Assembly: GCF_030704685.1 (NCBI RefSeq)
Contig: NZ_JAUZDX010000005.1
Span: 248,001 to 312,000 of the forward strand
Direction: 5' to 3'
Source of the DNA: Acidovorax sp. A1169
GTDB taxonomy: Bacteria; Pseudomonadota; Gammaproteobacteria; Burkholderiales; Burkholderiaceae_C
DNA length: 64,000 bases
In this document: piece by piece, positions 56,539 through 64,000 of the stretch
How the letters are laid out: each line of letters begins with the position of its first letter
Position numbering within the stretch: the stretch's first letter is position 1
The notes under the pieces: generated by a model
What the model was told of the DNA's origin: nothing
Database searches by the model: none
What the model saw: only the letters and a program-made list of their open reading frames with translations
Translations under genes and position numbers: made by a program

Positions 56539-57210
56539 TCAGCGCCCCACCTGCTCCAGCCATTCGTCCAATTCGCGCGCCGCCTGGTGGGTGGCGTCGG
56601 CCAGTGCCCGGGTGCCGCCGGCCGCATCGGCCGTGGCAGCGGGGCGTTGCACGATGAAGACCCGCTGGCCCACCAGGTTCTCGCCCAACGGGGTCGGCTC
56701 GGCAACGGTGGCTCGCAGGCGCACCAGGCCGGCGCTCTCAGCGGCGCTGGTGAACACCTGGCTGAACTCTTCGAGCTCCAGGCGCAGCACGGTGGGCCGC
56801 TTGTTCGCCACACGTGCCTGCACGGCTGCGTCGCTGGTGCTCAGGATGGCCCGGCGCAGGCCCAGGTGCTCGCGGATGCGCTGCTGCACCAGCACGGCCG
56901 GGGGCTGGCTCCAGCGCGCCGCCGCATAGGGGCGAGGCTGCAGGGCATCGGCGTAGGCCAGCCGGTAGAGCACCGACGTGCTGCTTTCGGGCATGCCGGT
57001 GGACTCCACATCGGCCAGGGCCAGCGGCGCCAGCGGGGCCCGGCGGTCGCTCGGGGCCGTTGCCATGGCGCCGGGGCCGAAGTCGTACTGCACCGCACGC
57101 GTGGGCGGGCCGGGCAGGGCCGAGCACCCGGCCAGCACGGCAGCGGCGCACGCCAGGGCGGCACCCCGGCGGGCCAGGCGCCCCGAGACAGTGCGTTGGA
57201 TATCCAGCAT
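56539..57210 (-). CDS. ABC-type transport auxiliary lipoprotein, PqiC/DUF330-like (223 aa)
   Basis: Outer-membrane-facing lipoprotein of MCE transport systems. The lipobox AVLAGC has Cys29. The mature part has VQYDFGPG, SSTSVLYRLAYADALQPRPY and LRLELEEFSQVF, which mark the ABC-type transport auxiliary (COG3218) family. AGGAG nine bases before the ATG at 57210 fixes the start. An in-frame ATG at 57246 touches the previous stop. It is the last gene of a four-gene lipid-transport operon. Confidence 0.85.
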   Translation of the reverse strand: MLDIQRTVSGRLARRGAALACAAAVLAGCSALPGPPTRAVQYDFGPGAMATAPSDRRAPLAPLALADVESTGMPESSTSVLYRLAYADALQPRPYAAARWSQPPAVLVQQRIREHLGLRRAILSTSDAAVQARVANKRPTVLRLELEEFSQVFTSAAESAGLVRLRATVAEPTPLGENLVGQRVFIVQRPAATADAAGGTRALADATHQAARELDEWLEQVGR

Positions 57211-57245
57211 GGCGATGTACTCCTTGAATTCGTCGGACTGCGGCA

Positions 57246-58223
57246 TCAGCGCGCGGCGCCTGGTGCGGCAAAGCCCTCTTCGCCCGGACCGGGCGGGATG
57301 CGGCCCGAGCCGTAGATGAACGACTGCGGGTTGTCGCTGACGCTGTTGGCGGCCCGGCCGATCTGGCGCGCGGTGCGCGACAGCTCGTCGGCCGCACGGG
57401 TGACGCGCGGCAGCGTGTTGCTGCCCAGTGCATCGGCCGCGCGCGTGAGCGCCTGGGTGCCCTGCGTGATCTGGTCGATGGGCCCGCCTTCGACGGTGAG
57501 GCGCTGGTTGGTGGCGTTGATGCCTGCGGCCATGTCCGACACGCTGGTGCCGGCCTTCTGCAGCGACTGCAGCGTCTGGCGCGCATCGCCGGCCAGCGCC
57601 GGCAGCGACGCCAGCGCCGGGTCGAGCCGGGTCTGCACCGTGGTGTCCAGCCGCTTGGTGAGCGCGTTGACGCTGCCGGCCGCCTGGCCGATGTTGCCGA
57701 TGGCGTCGGTGAGCAGCTTCTGGTTGGTGTCGCCCAGCAACTGGTTGATGCGGCGCGTGGCCTCCTCCACCTGGCCCAGGATGGCCGGCGCCTGTTCGGC
57801 CAGCCGGCCAAACGGCGAAGGTTTGAGCGGCAGGCGCGGCAGGCCGCTCGGGCCGGGGGGCAGCTCGGGGTAGGGCGCAGCGGCATCGTCGAGCTGCACA
57901 TGGGCCAGGCCGGTGACGCCCTGGTAGCCCAGCACGGCGAAGGTGTTGGGGCTGATGGGCGCCTGCTCATTCACGGCAATGCGGATCAGCACGTTGCCAC
58001 TGACCTGGGGATCGAAGCCGATGCGCGTGACCTTGCCCACGGCCACGCCCTTGTAGCGCACGGTGGCCTGGGGCTGCAGGCCGCTCACGCCGTCCTTGGT
58101 GGACAGCTCGTACTGCTCGTAGTTGGAGTTGTCGCGTGTGAGCCAGATGGCCAGCCCCGCGAGCATGGCGGCCACCACGATGACGAAGATGCCGGCGGCG
58201 AGTGCGTGTGATTTGTTTTCCAT
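57246..58223 (-). CDS. MCE-domain (MlaD/PqiB-like) protein (325 aa)
   Basis: Periplasmic lipid-binding subunit anchored by one N-terminal helix (residues 8-28, AAGIFVIVVAAMLAGLAIWL). A single MCE domain (about 38-115) contains VSGLQPQATVRYKGVAVGKV and PNTFAVLGYQGVTGLAHVQL. A long helical region (about 140-290), likely forming the tube seen in the MCE family, follows, and then a Pro and Gly-rich tail. Its ATG overlaps the ABC ATPase stop by one base. Substrate is inferred to be phospholipid or another lipid. Confidence 0.9.
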   Translation of the reverse strand: MENKSHALAAGIFVIVVAAMLAGLAIWLTRDNSNYEQYELSTKDGVSGLQPQATVRYKGVAVGKVTRIGFDPQVSGNVLIRIAVNEQAPISPNTFAVLGYQGVTGLAHVQLDDAAAPYPELPPGPSGLPRLPLKPSPFGRLAEQAPAILGQVEEATRRINQLLGDTNQKLLTDAIGNIGQAAGSVNALTKRLDTTVQTRLDPALASLPALAGDARQTLQSLQKAGTSVSDMAAGINATNQRLTVEGGPIDQITQGTQALTRAADALGSNTLPRVTRAADELSRTARQIGRAANSVSDNPQSFIYGSGRIPPGPGEEGFAAPGAAR

Positions 58224-59119
58224 CAGGCGTCCTTGGAAGTCTGCGTTGGGGCCGCGGGCGGCTGCTCGGGCAAGCCCGCCAGGGGGGCCATGGCGCGCTG
58301 GCCACGTTCACCCATGAAGAATTGCTCGACGAAGGGGTGTTTGAAACGCGCCACTTCAATCGGCGGGCCGGTGACGATGACCTTCTTGTCGGCCAGCACT
58401 GCCACGCGGGTGGACAGGGCAAACAGGGTGTCGAGGTCGTGCGTGACCATGACCATGGTGAGGCCCAGCGCCGCGTGCAGCTCGCGCAGCAGTGCGCAGA
58501 ACTCGTCGGCACTGCTCGGGTCGAGCCCTGCGGTGGGCTCGTCGAGCAGCAGCAGCGGCGGATCCATGATGAGGGCGCGCGCCAGGGCCACGCGTTTGAC
58601 CATGCCGCCGGACAGGTCGGATGGCATGCGGCTGGCGTGCTCGGGCTTGAGGCCCACCATCTGCAGCTTGACCAGCGCGGCATCGCGGACTAGGTCGTCG
58701 GGCAGGGTGCCCTGCTCGCGCAGCGCGAAGGCCACGTTGTCGAGCACGTTGAAGGCCGAGAACAGCGCACCGTGCTGGAACAGCATGCCCACCCGGCTGG
58801 CAGCACCTTCGCGCCCCATCTCGGAGGCCGGACGGCCGAGCACGGTGACCGTGCCACGCGCGGGCCGGGCCAGGCCCAGTATCTGGCGCAGCAGCACCGT
58901 CTTGCCCGTGCCCGAGCCCCCTACCAGCGACAGCATCTCGCCGCGCTGCACGGTGAATTCAAGGTCCTGGTGCACGGCGAAGGCTTCGCTGCCCTTGCCG
59001 AACACGCTCCACAGGCCCTTGACCTCAACCACGGGCGGTGTGCCCGAGGGCACGACCAGCGCCTGGGGCGCGTTACTGCCTGAGGCGATTGGCGGGGGGG
59101 CAATGTCGGCGGTGCTCAC
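58223..59119 (-). CDS. MlaF-like ABC transporter ATPase (298 aa, GTG start)
   Basis: ATPase of the lipid ABC transporter. Walker A GGSGTGKT is at residues 67-74, signature LSGGMVKRVALARAL at 169-183, Walker B LLLLDEPTAGLD at 189-200, and the switch histidine in MVTHDLD. A 33-residue Pro and Ala-rich N-terminal extension precedes the core, and a 25-residue tail follows it. The GTG at 59119 is five bases downstream of the permease stop. Longer frames beyond it overlap the permease. Confidence 0.9.
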   Translation of the reverse strand: MSTADIAPPPIASGSNAPQALVVPSGTPPVVEVKGLWSVFGKGSEAFAVHQDLEFTVQRGEMLSLVGGSGTGKTVLLRQILGLARPARGTVTVLGRPASEMGREGAASRVGMLFQHGALFSAFNVLDNVAFALREQGTLPDDLVRDAALVKLQMVGLKPEHASRMPSDLSGGMVKRVALARALIMDPPLLLLDEPTAGLDPSSADEFCALLRELHAALGLTMVMVTHDLDTLFALSTRVAVLADKKVIVTGPPIEVARFKHPFVEQFFMGERGQRAMAPLAGLPEQPPAAPTQTSKDA

Positions 59120-59123
59120 GGCG

Positions 59124-60251
59124 TCAGATCCCGATGCTCTTGAAGGCGATGGCAAACAGCGCATCCACGATGATGACCATGGTGATGGAGGTGACCACCG
59201 ATGCGGTCGTGCCCTCACCCAGGCTATGGGTGTTGGGCTTGACGCGCAGGCCCCAGTGGCAGCCGATGAGCGCGATGCAGGCGCCGAACACCACCGACTT
59301 GGCCATGGCCAGGGTGAGGTTGCCCACCTTCACGGCGGCAGGCAGGGCCTGCACGAAATAGGCGGGCGAGATGTCCATCGCCACGTCGGCCGCCAGCATG
59401 CCGCCGGCCAGCGCTGCCAGCGTGGTCCACACGCTGATCAGCGGCATGGCCAGCGCCAGCGCCAAGGTGCGCGGCATCACCAGCCGAAAGCCGTGGGGGA
59501 TGCCCATGACGCGCATGGCATCGAGCTCCTCGGTCACGCGCATCACGCCGATCTGCGCGGTGATGGACGAACCCGAGCGCCCCGCCACCAGGATGGCCGC
59601 CAGCATGGGCCCGAGTTCGCGGATGAGGGAGATGCCCAGGATGTTGACGATGAACGATTCGGCGCCGAACTGGCGCAATTGCAGCGACATCAGATAGGCC
59701 AGCACCACCCCGATGAGAAAACCGACCAGGGCGGTGATGGGCAGCGCCGTGGCGCCCATGCGGTACAGGTGACCGGACACGTCGCGCCAGGGCCCGCGCT
59801 GGGGCGCACGCGCCAGGCGCAGCAGGTCGAGCACCAGTTGCCCCACCATCTGCAGCATGTGGCGCGCATGGTCCATGCCATGCAGCACCAGCAGGCCCAG
59901 GTGGTCCACTTCCCGGGCCAGGCTCCAGGGCTCGGGCGGCGGCGGCTCGGCCACGGTGAACTCCGCCACACGCTCCAGAATGTCGCGCTGGATGTCAGTG
60001 AGCGCCAGACGCGCGGGCCAGGCGCGGCCCCAGTGGTTCCACAGCAGTTGCGCGCCCACGTGGTCCAGCCACTGCAGTTCACGCAGATCCCAGCCGAGCT
60101 GCGCGCCAGGCTGTTGGGCCTGGAGCTGCTCAGACAGCGCCTTCCATTGCCGGCGCGTACCCAACTCAGCCGCACCCCAGCGCCCATGCAGCAGCACCCC
60201 GGGGCCTTCGGGGGTGTCGGTGCGGGCAATGCGCGGAGCAAGGTCGGTCAT
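59124..60251 (-). CDS. STAS-MlaE fusion permease (375 aa)
   Basis: Membrane permease of an MCE lipid transporter. The C-terminal 250 residues are a complete MlaE: VGFLIGVVLAYLMSLQLRQF, the ILVAGRSGSSITAQIGVMRV motif and EELDAMRVMGIPHGFRLVMP, with about five helices. The first 115 residues form a STAS-like domain (LLHGRWGAAELGTRRQWKAL then LQWLDHVGAQLLWNHW) that replaces a separate MlaB. The ATG at 60251 is chosen although no ribosome binding site is clear. An extended -10 (TG-A-TAATAA, 60370-60375) about 120 bases upstream may be the operon promoter. Confidence 0.88.
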   Translation of the reverse strand: MTDLAPRIARTDTPEGPGVLLHGRWGAAELGTRRQWKALSEQLQAQQPGAQLGWDLRELQWLDHVGAQLLWNHWGRAWPARLALTDIQRDILERVAEFTVAEPPPPEPWSLAREVDHLGLLVLHGMDHARHMLQMVGQLVLDLLRLARAPQRGPWRDVSGHLYRMGATALPITALVGFLIGVVLAYLMSLQLRQFGAESFIVNILGISLIRELGPMLAAILVAGRSGSSITAQIGVMRVTEELDAMRVMGIPHGFRLVMPRTLALALAMPLISVWTTLAALAGGMLAADVAMDISPAYFVQALPAAVKVGNLTLAMAKSVVFGACIALIGCHWGLRVKPNTHSLGEGTTASVVTSITMVIIVDALFAIAFKSIGI

Positions 60252-60530
60252 GAAACGGGCGGCGCAAGCCACCAGTAAGGAGGTAGGGGAAGCATGGTAG
60301 CGGAGCCCATGGTCCGCAGGTAGGACAAGCCCTTGCGTGCAAGCACGACGCGGGCCCGAATGCTTGCAATTATTATCAGATTGCATGCAATCGCAACCGC
60401 TGCAAGCCACACCAGCTACAAACTTGCTAGCAAGCCGCGTTTACCCCCTCGACACCACCACTGCGGTCCGCACAATGGCGCCGACCCTTCCGATCAACCC
60501 GCGACACCCTCTTGCCACACCGTTATTCCC

Positions 60531-62204
60531 ATGAGCGACACCACGTTTGACCACATCATCATTGGCGGCGGCACAGCGGGCGCCCTGCTGTGCAACCGCC
60601 TGAGCGCCGATGGCCGCCGCCGCGTGTTGCTCATCGAAGCGGGTCGCAAGGATGATTACCACTGGATACACATTCCCGTGGGGTATTTGTATTGCATTGG
60701 CAACCCGCGCACCGACTGGCTCTACAACACCGAGCCCGACGCGGGCCTGAACGGCCGCACCCTGCGCTATCCGCGCGGCAAGACACTGGGCGGTTGCAGC
60801 AGCATCAACGGCATGATCTACATGCGCGGCCAGGCACGCGACTACGACCAGTGGGCCGAGCTGACGGGCGACGCCAGCTGGCGCTGGGACAACACCCTGC
60901 CCCACTTTCGCCTCCACGAGGACCACTGGCGCCTGGACCAGCCCGGCGACGTGAACGAGAACTTCAAGCGCCTGCACGGCAACAAGGCCACCGGCAGCAC
61001 CGGCGAGTGGCGCGTGGAGAAGCAGCGCCTGCGCTGGGATGTGCTGGACGCCTTTTCCAAGGCCGCGCAGCAGGCCGGCATTCCGGCCACCGAGGATTTC
61101 AATGGCGGCGACAACGAGGGCGTGGGCTACTTCGAAGTCAACCAGAAGAGCGGCTGGCGCTGGAACACGGCCAAGGCCTTTCTGCGGCCCACCTGCTACG
61201 GCCGGCCCAACTTCGAGATGTGGACCAACGCGCACGCCACAGAGCTGATCCTCGAAACCCAGCCGGACGGCACACGCCGCTGCACCGGCGTGAAGGTCTG
61301 GGACGGGCACGAGATGGTGACCGCCCACGCCACCGGCGAAGTGATCCTGAGCGCGGGGGCGATCAACTCGCCCCAGCTGCTGCAGCTGTCGGGCATCGGC
61401 CCTGCGGCCTTGCTCCGGCAGCACGGCATTGATGTGGTGCACGACCTGCCGGGCGTGGGCGCCAACCTGCAGGACCACCTGCAGATCCGCGCAGTGTTCA
61501 AGGTCAACGGCGTGCCCACGCTCAACACCATGGCCAGCTCGCTTTGGGGCAAGGCCAAGATCGGGCTGGAATACGCGATGAAACGCAGCGGCCCGATGAG
61601 CATGGCCCCCTCGCAGCTCGGCGCCTTCACGCGCAGCGACCCCGGCCAGCCCTGGCCCAATATCGAGTACCACGTGCAGCCCCTGTCGCTCGATGCCTTC
61701 GGCGAGCCCCTGCACAGCTTCCCGGCCTTCACGGCCAGCGTCTGCAACCTCAACCCCACGAGCCGGGGCACGGTGCAGATCAAGAGCGCGGACTTCAAGG
61801 CTGCGCCGGCCATTGCGCCCAACTACCTGAGCACCCCCGAAGACCGGCAGGTGGCCGCCGACAGCCTGCGCGTCACGCGCCGCATCGTCGCCCAGCCCGC
61901 CCTGGCCGCCTACCAGCCCGAGGAGTGGAAGCCCGGCGTACAGTTCGAAAGCGATGAGGACCTGGCGCGCCTGGCGGGCGACATCGCCACCACCATCTTC
62001 CACCCCGTGGGCACGACGCGCATGGGCCGCGCAGATGACCCGATGGCGGTGCTTGATTCGCAACTGCGCGTGCGCGGCATTGCAGGCCTGCGCGTGGTGG
62101 ATGCCGGTGCCATGCCCACCATCACCAGTGGCAACACCAACTCACCCACGCTGATGCTGGCCGAAAAGGCGGCCGAGTGGATCCTGGCCGCGCAGAAGGC
62201 GTGA
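60531..62204 (+). CDS. GMC-family FAD oxidoreductase, choline dehydrogenase-like (557 aa)
   Basis: Flavoprotein alcohol dehydrogenase of the GMC family. The FAD motif is FDHIIIGGGTAGALLCNRLS (residues 6-25). GMC signature 1 is in RYPRGKTLGGCSSINGMIYM near 80, signature 2 in GEVILSAGAINSPQLLQLSG near 270, and the catalytic histidine pair is in the C-terminal FHPVGTTRMG and GNTNSPTLMLAEKAAEW region. The ATG at 60531 is used. Upstream frame reads through non-conserved sequence. No betaine-aldehyde dehydrogenase is adjacent, so the alcohol substrate is open. Confidence 0.92.
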   Translation: MSDTTFDHIIIGGGTAGALLCNRLSADGRRRVLLIEAGRKDDYHWIHIPVGYLYCIGNPRTDWLYNTEPDAGLNGRTLRYPRGKTLGGCSSINGMIYMRGQARDYDQWAELTGDASWRWDNTLPHFRLHEDHWRLDQPGDVNENFKRLHGNKATGSTGEWRVEKQRLRWDVLDAFSKAAQQAGIPATEDFNGGDNEGVGYFEVNQKSGWRWNTAKAFLRPTCYGRPNFEMWTNAHATELILETQPDGTRRCTGVKVWDGHEMVTAHATGEVILSAGAINSPQLLQLSGIGPAALLRQHGIDVVHDLPGVGANLQDHLQIRAVFKVNGVPTLNTMASSLWGKAKIGLEYAMKRSGPMSMAPSQLGAFTRSDPGQPWPNIEYHVQPLSLDAFGEPLHSFPAFTASVCNLNPTSRGTVQIKSADFKAAPAIAPNYLSTPEDRQVAADSLRVTRRIVAQPALAAYQPEEWKPGVQFESDEDLARLAGDIATTIFHPVGTTRMGRADDPMAVLDSQLRVRGIAGLRVVDAGAMPTITSGNTNSPTLMLAEKAAEWILAAQKA

Positions 62205-62214
62205 GCCTTCGAGT

Positions 62215-62535
62215 TCAGCGGATACCGCCCACGTAGCGGGGCACCTCGACCACAGCAGGCGCCAGGCGCTGGCGCACCGCCTGGCTGGCAGTCTCCAGCA
62301 AGGGGCGCCGTTGCGGCGCGGGGGCCGGTTCGTGCACGGCGCGGTCGAGCCGTTCGGCCCATTCGGCGAGTTCGGGCACGCCGTCTTCCACCGCATGCTG
62401 GCGCGCAAAGCGCACGATCTCCATCGCGTATTCGGCATTGGCCGCCATCCACTCGGTGTCGGTCACGCGGCCGGTCTTGCGGCGCAGCAGCACGTGCAGG
62501 TGCGCTGCGATGGCGAGTTTGTCGCTGTCCTGCAT
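62215..62535 (-). CDS. Small uncharacterised protein downstream of amtB (106 aa)
   Basis: Soluble, mostly helical protein that starts MQDSDKLAIAAHLHVLLRRK and ends with a Pro-rich tail. The segment RVTDTEWMAANAEYAMEIVR suggests a helix-turn-helix-like or adaptor fold, but I recognise no family. It begins 30 bases after the amtB stop and so is probably co-transcribed with it. A good AGGAG lies 7-8 bases before the ATG. The place is where a PII protein often sits in other genomes, but this is not PII. Confidence 0.65.
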   Translation of the reverse strand: MQDSDKLAIAAHLHVLLRRKTGRVTDTEWMAANAEYAMEIVRFARQHAVEDGVPELAEWAERLDRAVHEPAPAPQRRPLLETASQAVRQRLAPAVVEVPRYVGGIR

Positions 62536-62565
62536 GATGGTGAACTCCTCAGAACATTGGGAGGC

Positions 62566-63927
62566 CTACTGACCCAGGCGTTCCCGGTGCTGTGCAATAT
62601 CCAGGCCCGTCTGTTCGCTTTGCTCGTCCACGCGCAGGCCGAGCACGAGGTTGGTGATCCACAGCAGCAGCGCCGTGCCCACCAGGCTGAAGGCCATCAC
62701 TGCGCCCACGCCGATGGCCTGGGTCCACAGGCTGCCCGTGACACCACCGACTGTGCGGCTGGCCAGCACACCGGTGAGCAGCGAGCCCACGATGCCACCA
62801 ATGCCGTGCACACCGAAGACGTCCAGTGAATCATCGGCACGCAACAGGCGCTTGAGCCCCGTCGCACCCCAGTAGCAGGCCAGACCGGCCACCAGCCCGA
62901 TGACCACGGCCGAGCGCAGGGTGACGAAGCCGGCGGCGGGCGTGATGGCCACCAGCCCGGCCACCAGGCCCGAGCACAGGCCCAGCAAGGAGGGGCGCCC
63001 GCGCATGACCGCCTCGCCCAGCATCCATGACAGCGCGCCTGCGGCGGCGGCCACATGGGTGACGGCCATGGCCAGCCCCGCGCGACCATCGGCCGCCACG
63101 GCAGAGCCCGCGTTGAAGCCGAACCAGCCCACCCAAAGCATGCCCGCACCCACCATGGTCAGCCCAAGGTTGTAGGGCTCGAAAGGCTCGCGCCCATAGC
63201 CGCTGCGCCGCCCGAGGAACCATGCGCACACCAGGCCGGCCACGCCGGCATTCACGTGCACCACGGAGCCCCCGGCAAAGTCCAGTGCCCCCATCTGCGC
63301 CAGCCAGCCGCCCGGCTCCCAGACCCAGTGCGCCACGGGCGCGTAGATGAACACCGTCCACAGGCTGATGAACAGCAGCATTGCGGAAAACCGCATGCGC
63401 TCGACCACCGCCCCGACCAGCAGCGCCGCCGTGATGATGGCGAAGGTCAGCTGGAACATGGCGTAGACCGATTCAGGGATGGCCGGAGCCACGTGGCTCA
63501 CCGACAGCTTGCCGGCCGCCAGCTGGAAGTCGAACCCGGCAAAGCCCATGCGCTCGGTACCCCCAAGCCAGGCACTGCCCGGCGTGAACGCCCAGGAGTA
63601 GCCGATGGCAAACCAGAGAAGGCTCACCAGCGCCGCGATGGCGACCACGCTGGCCATGGTGTTGAGCACGTTCTTTCGGCGCACCATGCCGGCATAGAAC
63701 AGGGCGATGCCCGGCAGCGTCATGAGCAGCACCAGCGCTGTCGAGGTCATCATCCAGGCGGTGTCGGCGGCATTGATGGCCTCCTTGGCCACCAGGCCGG
63801 GGCGTGTCAAGGGAGCGGCTGCCGATGCGGCCGCCTCTGCGGCGGGCGCTTGCGCCCATACCGTTGCGGTGCAAAGCCCCAGACACAAGGCCACGACCGT
63901 GACGAACCCATGGATGACTGCCCGCAT
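62566..63927 (-). CDS. amtB: Ammonium transporter Amt (453 aa)
   Basis: Trimeric inner-membrane ammonium channel. The signal peptide spans residues 1-25 (ending TVWAQ). Eleven helices follow. The twin histidines are in FAGGSVVHVNAGVAGLVCAW and DSLDVFGVHGIGGIVGSLLT, and the periplasmic ammonium gate region is in FQLTFAIITAALLVGAVVER. The ATG at 63927 has GGGAGC upstream. A sigma-54 promoter lies 39-55 bases in front, which is expected for nitrogen-regulated amtB. No glnK gene is adjacent. Confidence 0.95.
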   Translation of the reverse strand: MRAVIHGFVTVVALCLGLCTATVWAQAPAAEAAASAAAPLTRPGLVAKEAINAADTAWMMTSTALVLLMTLPGIALFYAGMVRRKNVLNTMASVVAIAALVSLLWFAIGYSWAFTPGSAWLGGTERMGFAGFDFQLAAGKLSVSHVAPAIPESVYAMFQLTFAIITAALLVGAVVERMRFSAMLLFISLWTVFIYAPVAHWVWEPGGWLAQMGALDFAGGSVVHVNAGVAGLVCAWFLGRRSGYGREPFEPYNLGLTMVGAGMLWVGWFGFNAGSAVAADGRAGLAMAVTHVAAAAGALSWMLGEAVMRGRPSLLGLCSGLVAGLVAITPAAGFVTLRSAVVIGLVAGLACYWGATGLKRLLRADDSLDVFGVHGIGGIVGSLLTGVLASRTVGGVTGSLWTQAIGVGAVMAFSLVGTALLLWITNLVLGLRVDEQSEQTGLDIAQHRERLGQ

Positions 63928-63965
63928 GTGGAAGCTCCCTTTTCGCAATTTGTTACAAGGCACAG

Positions 63966-63982
63966 TGCACAAGGCATGCCAA
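63966..63982 (-). promoter_or_regulatory. Sigma-54 promoter of amtB
   Basis: The minus strand reads TTGGCATGCCTTGTGCA. The -24 GG (63979-63980) and the -12 GC (63967-63968) are separated by exactly ten bases, and the element matches TGGCA-N-G and TGC-A of the consensus with one change before the -12 box. Transcription would begin near 63955, 28 bases before the ATG. Confidence 0.75.
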
Positions 63983-64000
63983 GCAAAAAATCGCATTTAG

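Overview
The window looks like chromosomal DNA of a Comamonadaceae betaproteobacterium, closest in style to Acidovorax. The evidence is the very high GC content, tandem DUF4148 genes, the split str/S10 ribosomal cluster, a regulatory-type phosphotransferase system without sugar permeases, and short GC-rich intergenic repeats of the kind I associate with this family. This is an inference from gene content; no database was searched. I saw no tRNA, rRNA, CRISPR array, insertion sequence or prophage, and the coding capacity is almost fully used on both strands.

Layout. 1-2.6 kb: fragment of a hydrolase, an NTF2-like protein, two tandem DUF4148 secreted proteins and a VOC-fold protein. 2.6-9.8 kb (minus): complete F1Fo ATP synthase operon atpIBEFHAGDC with a perfect -10 box upstream. 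10-12.1 kb (plus): lipoate pathway (YbeD family, lipB, lipA). 12.1-15 kb: AraC regulator, EamA exporter, MFS permease. 15-19.3 kb (minus): lipoprotein, MFS permease, EIIA, HPr and enzyme I, linked by overlapping start and stop codons. 19.5-22.5 kb: TlpA-like thioredoxin, cytochrome c', cytochrome b561, GNAT, peroxiredoxin. 22.6-32.7 kb (minus): rpsL-rpsG-fusA-tuf-rpsJ, then a structured gap with its own promoter, then rplC-rplD-rplW-rplB-rpsS-rplV-rpsC-rplP-rpmC-rpsQ ending at a strong terminator. 32.9-36.9 kb (minus): D-Ala-D-Ala carboxypeptidase, hydrolase, thioredoxin-like ferredoxin, VanZ-like protein, hemJ.

37-48 kb: hemB with a divergent, terminator-bearing small RNA candidate whose hairpin loop carries an anti-Shine-Dalgarno sequence; a CorA-type transporter; a chalcone-isomerase-like protein; amidohydrolase and dienelactone hydrolase; an SDR; MarC; then a CreB-CreC-CreD system with two tandem CreB-type operators in front of creD and two uncharacterised proteins around it. 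48-56 kb: hemerythrin, a periplasmic protein with three CX10C repeats, CsbD, a DUF1800/DUF1501 pair, type II NADH dehydrogenase, a secreted beta-propeller-like protein. 56.5-60.3 kb (minus): a four-gene MCE (Mla/Pqi-like) lipid transport operon with a STAS-MlaE fusion. 60.5-64 kb: GMC oxidoreductase, a small unknown protein and amtB, the last behind a good sigma-54 promoter.

Most genes are housekeeping. The least explained signals are regulatory or structural: the hemB-linked sRNA candidate, the relocated S10-type leader between rpsJ and rplC, the Cre operators, the sigma-54 promoter of amtB, a dyad plus weak -35 promoter near 56.45 kb, the CX10C-repeat protein, and two families of dispersed intergenic repeats.
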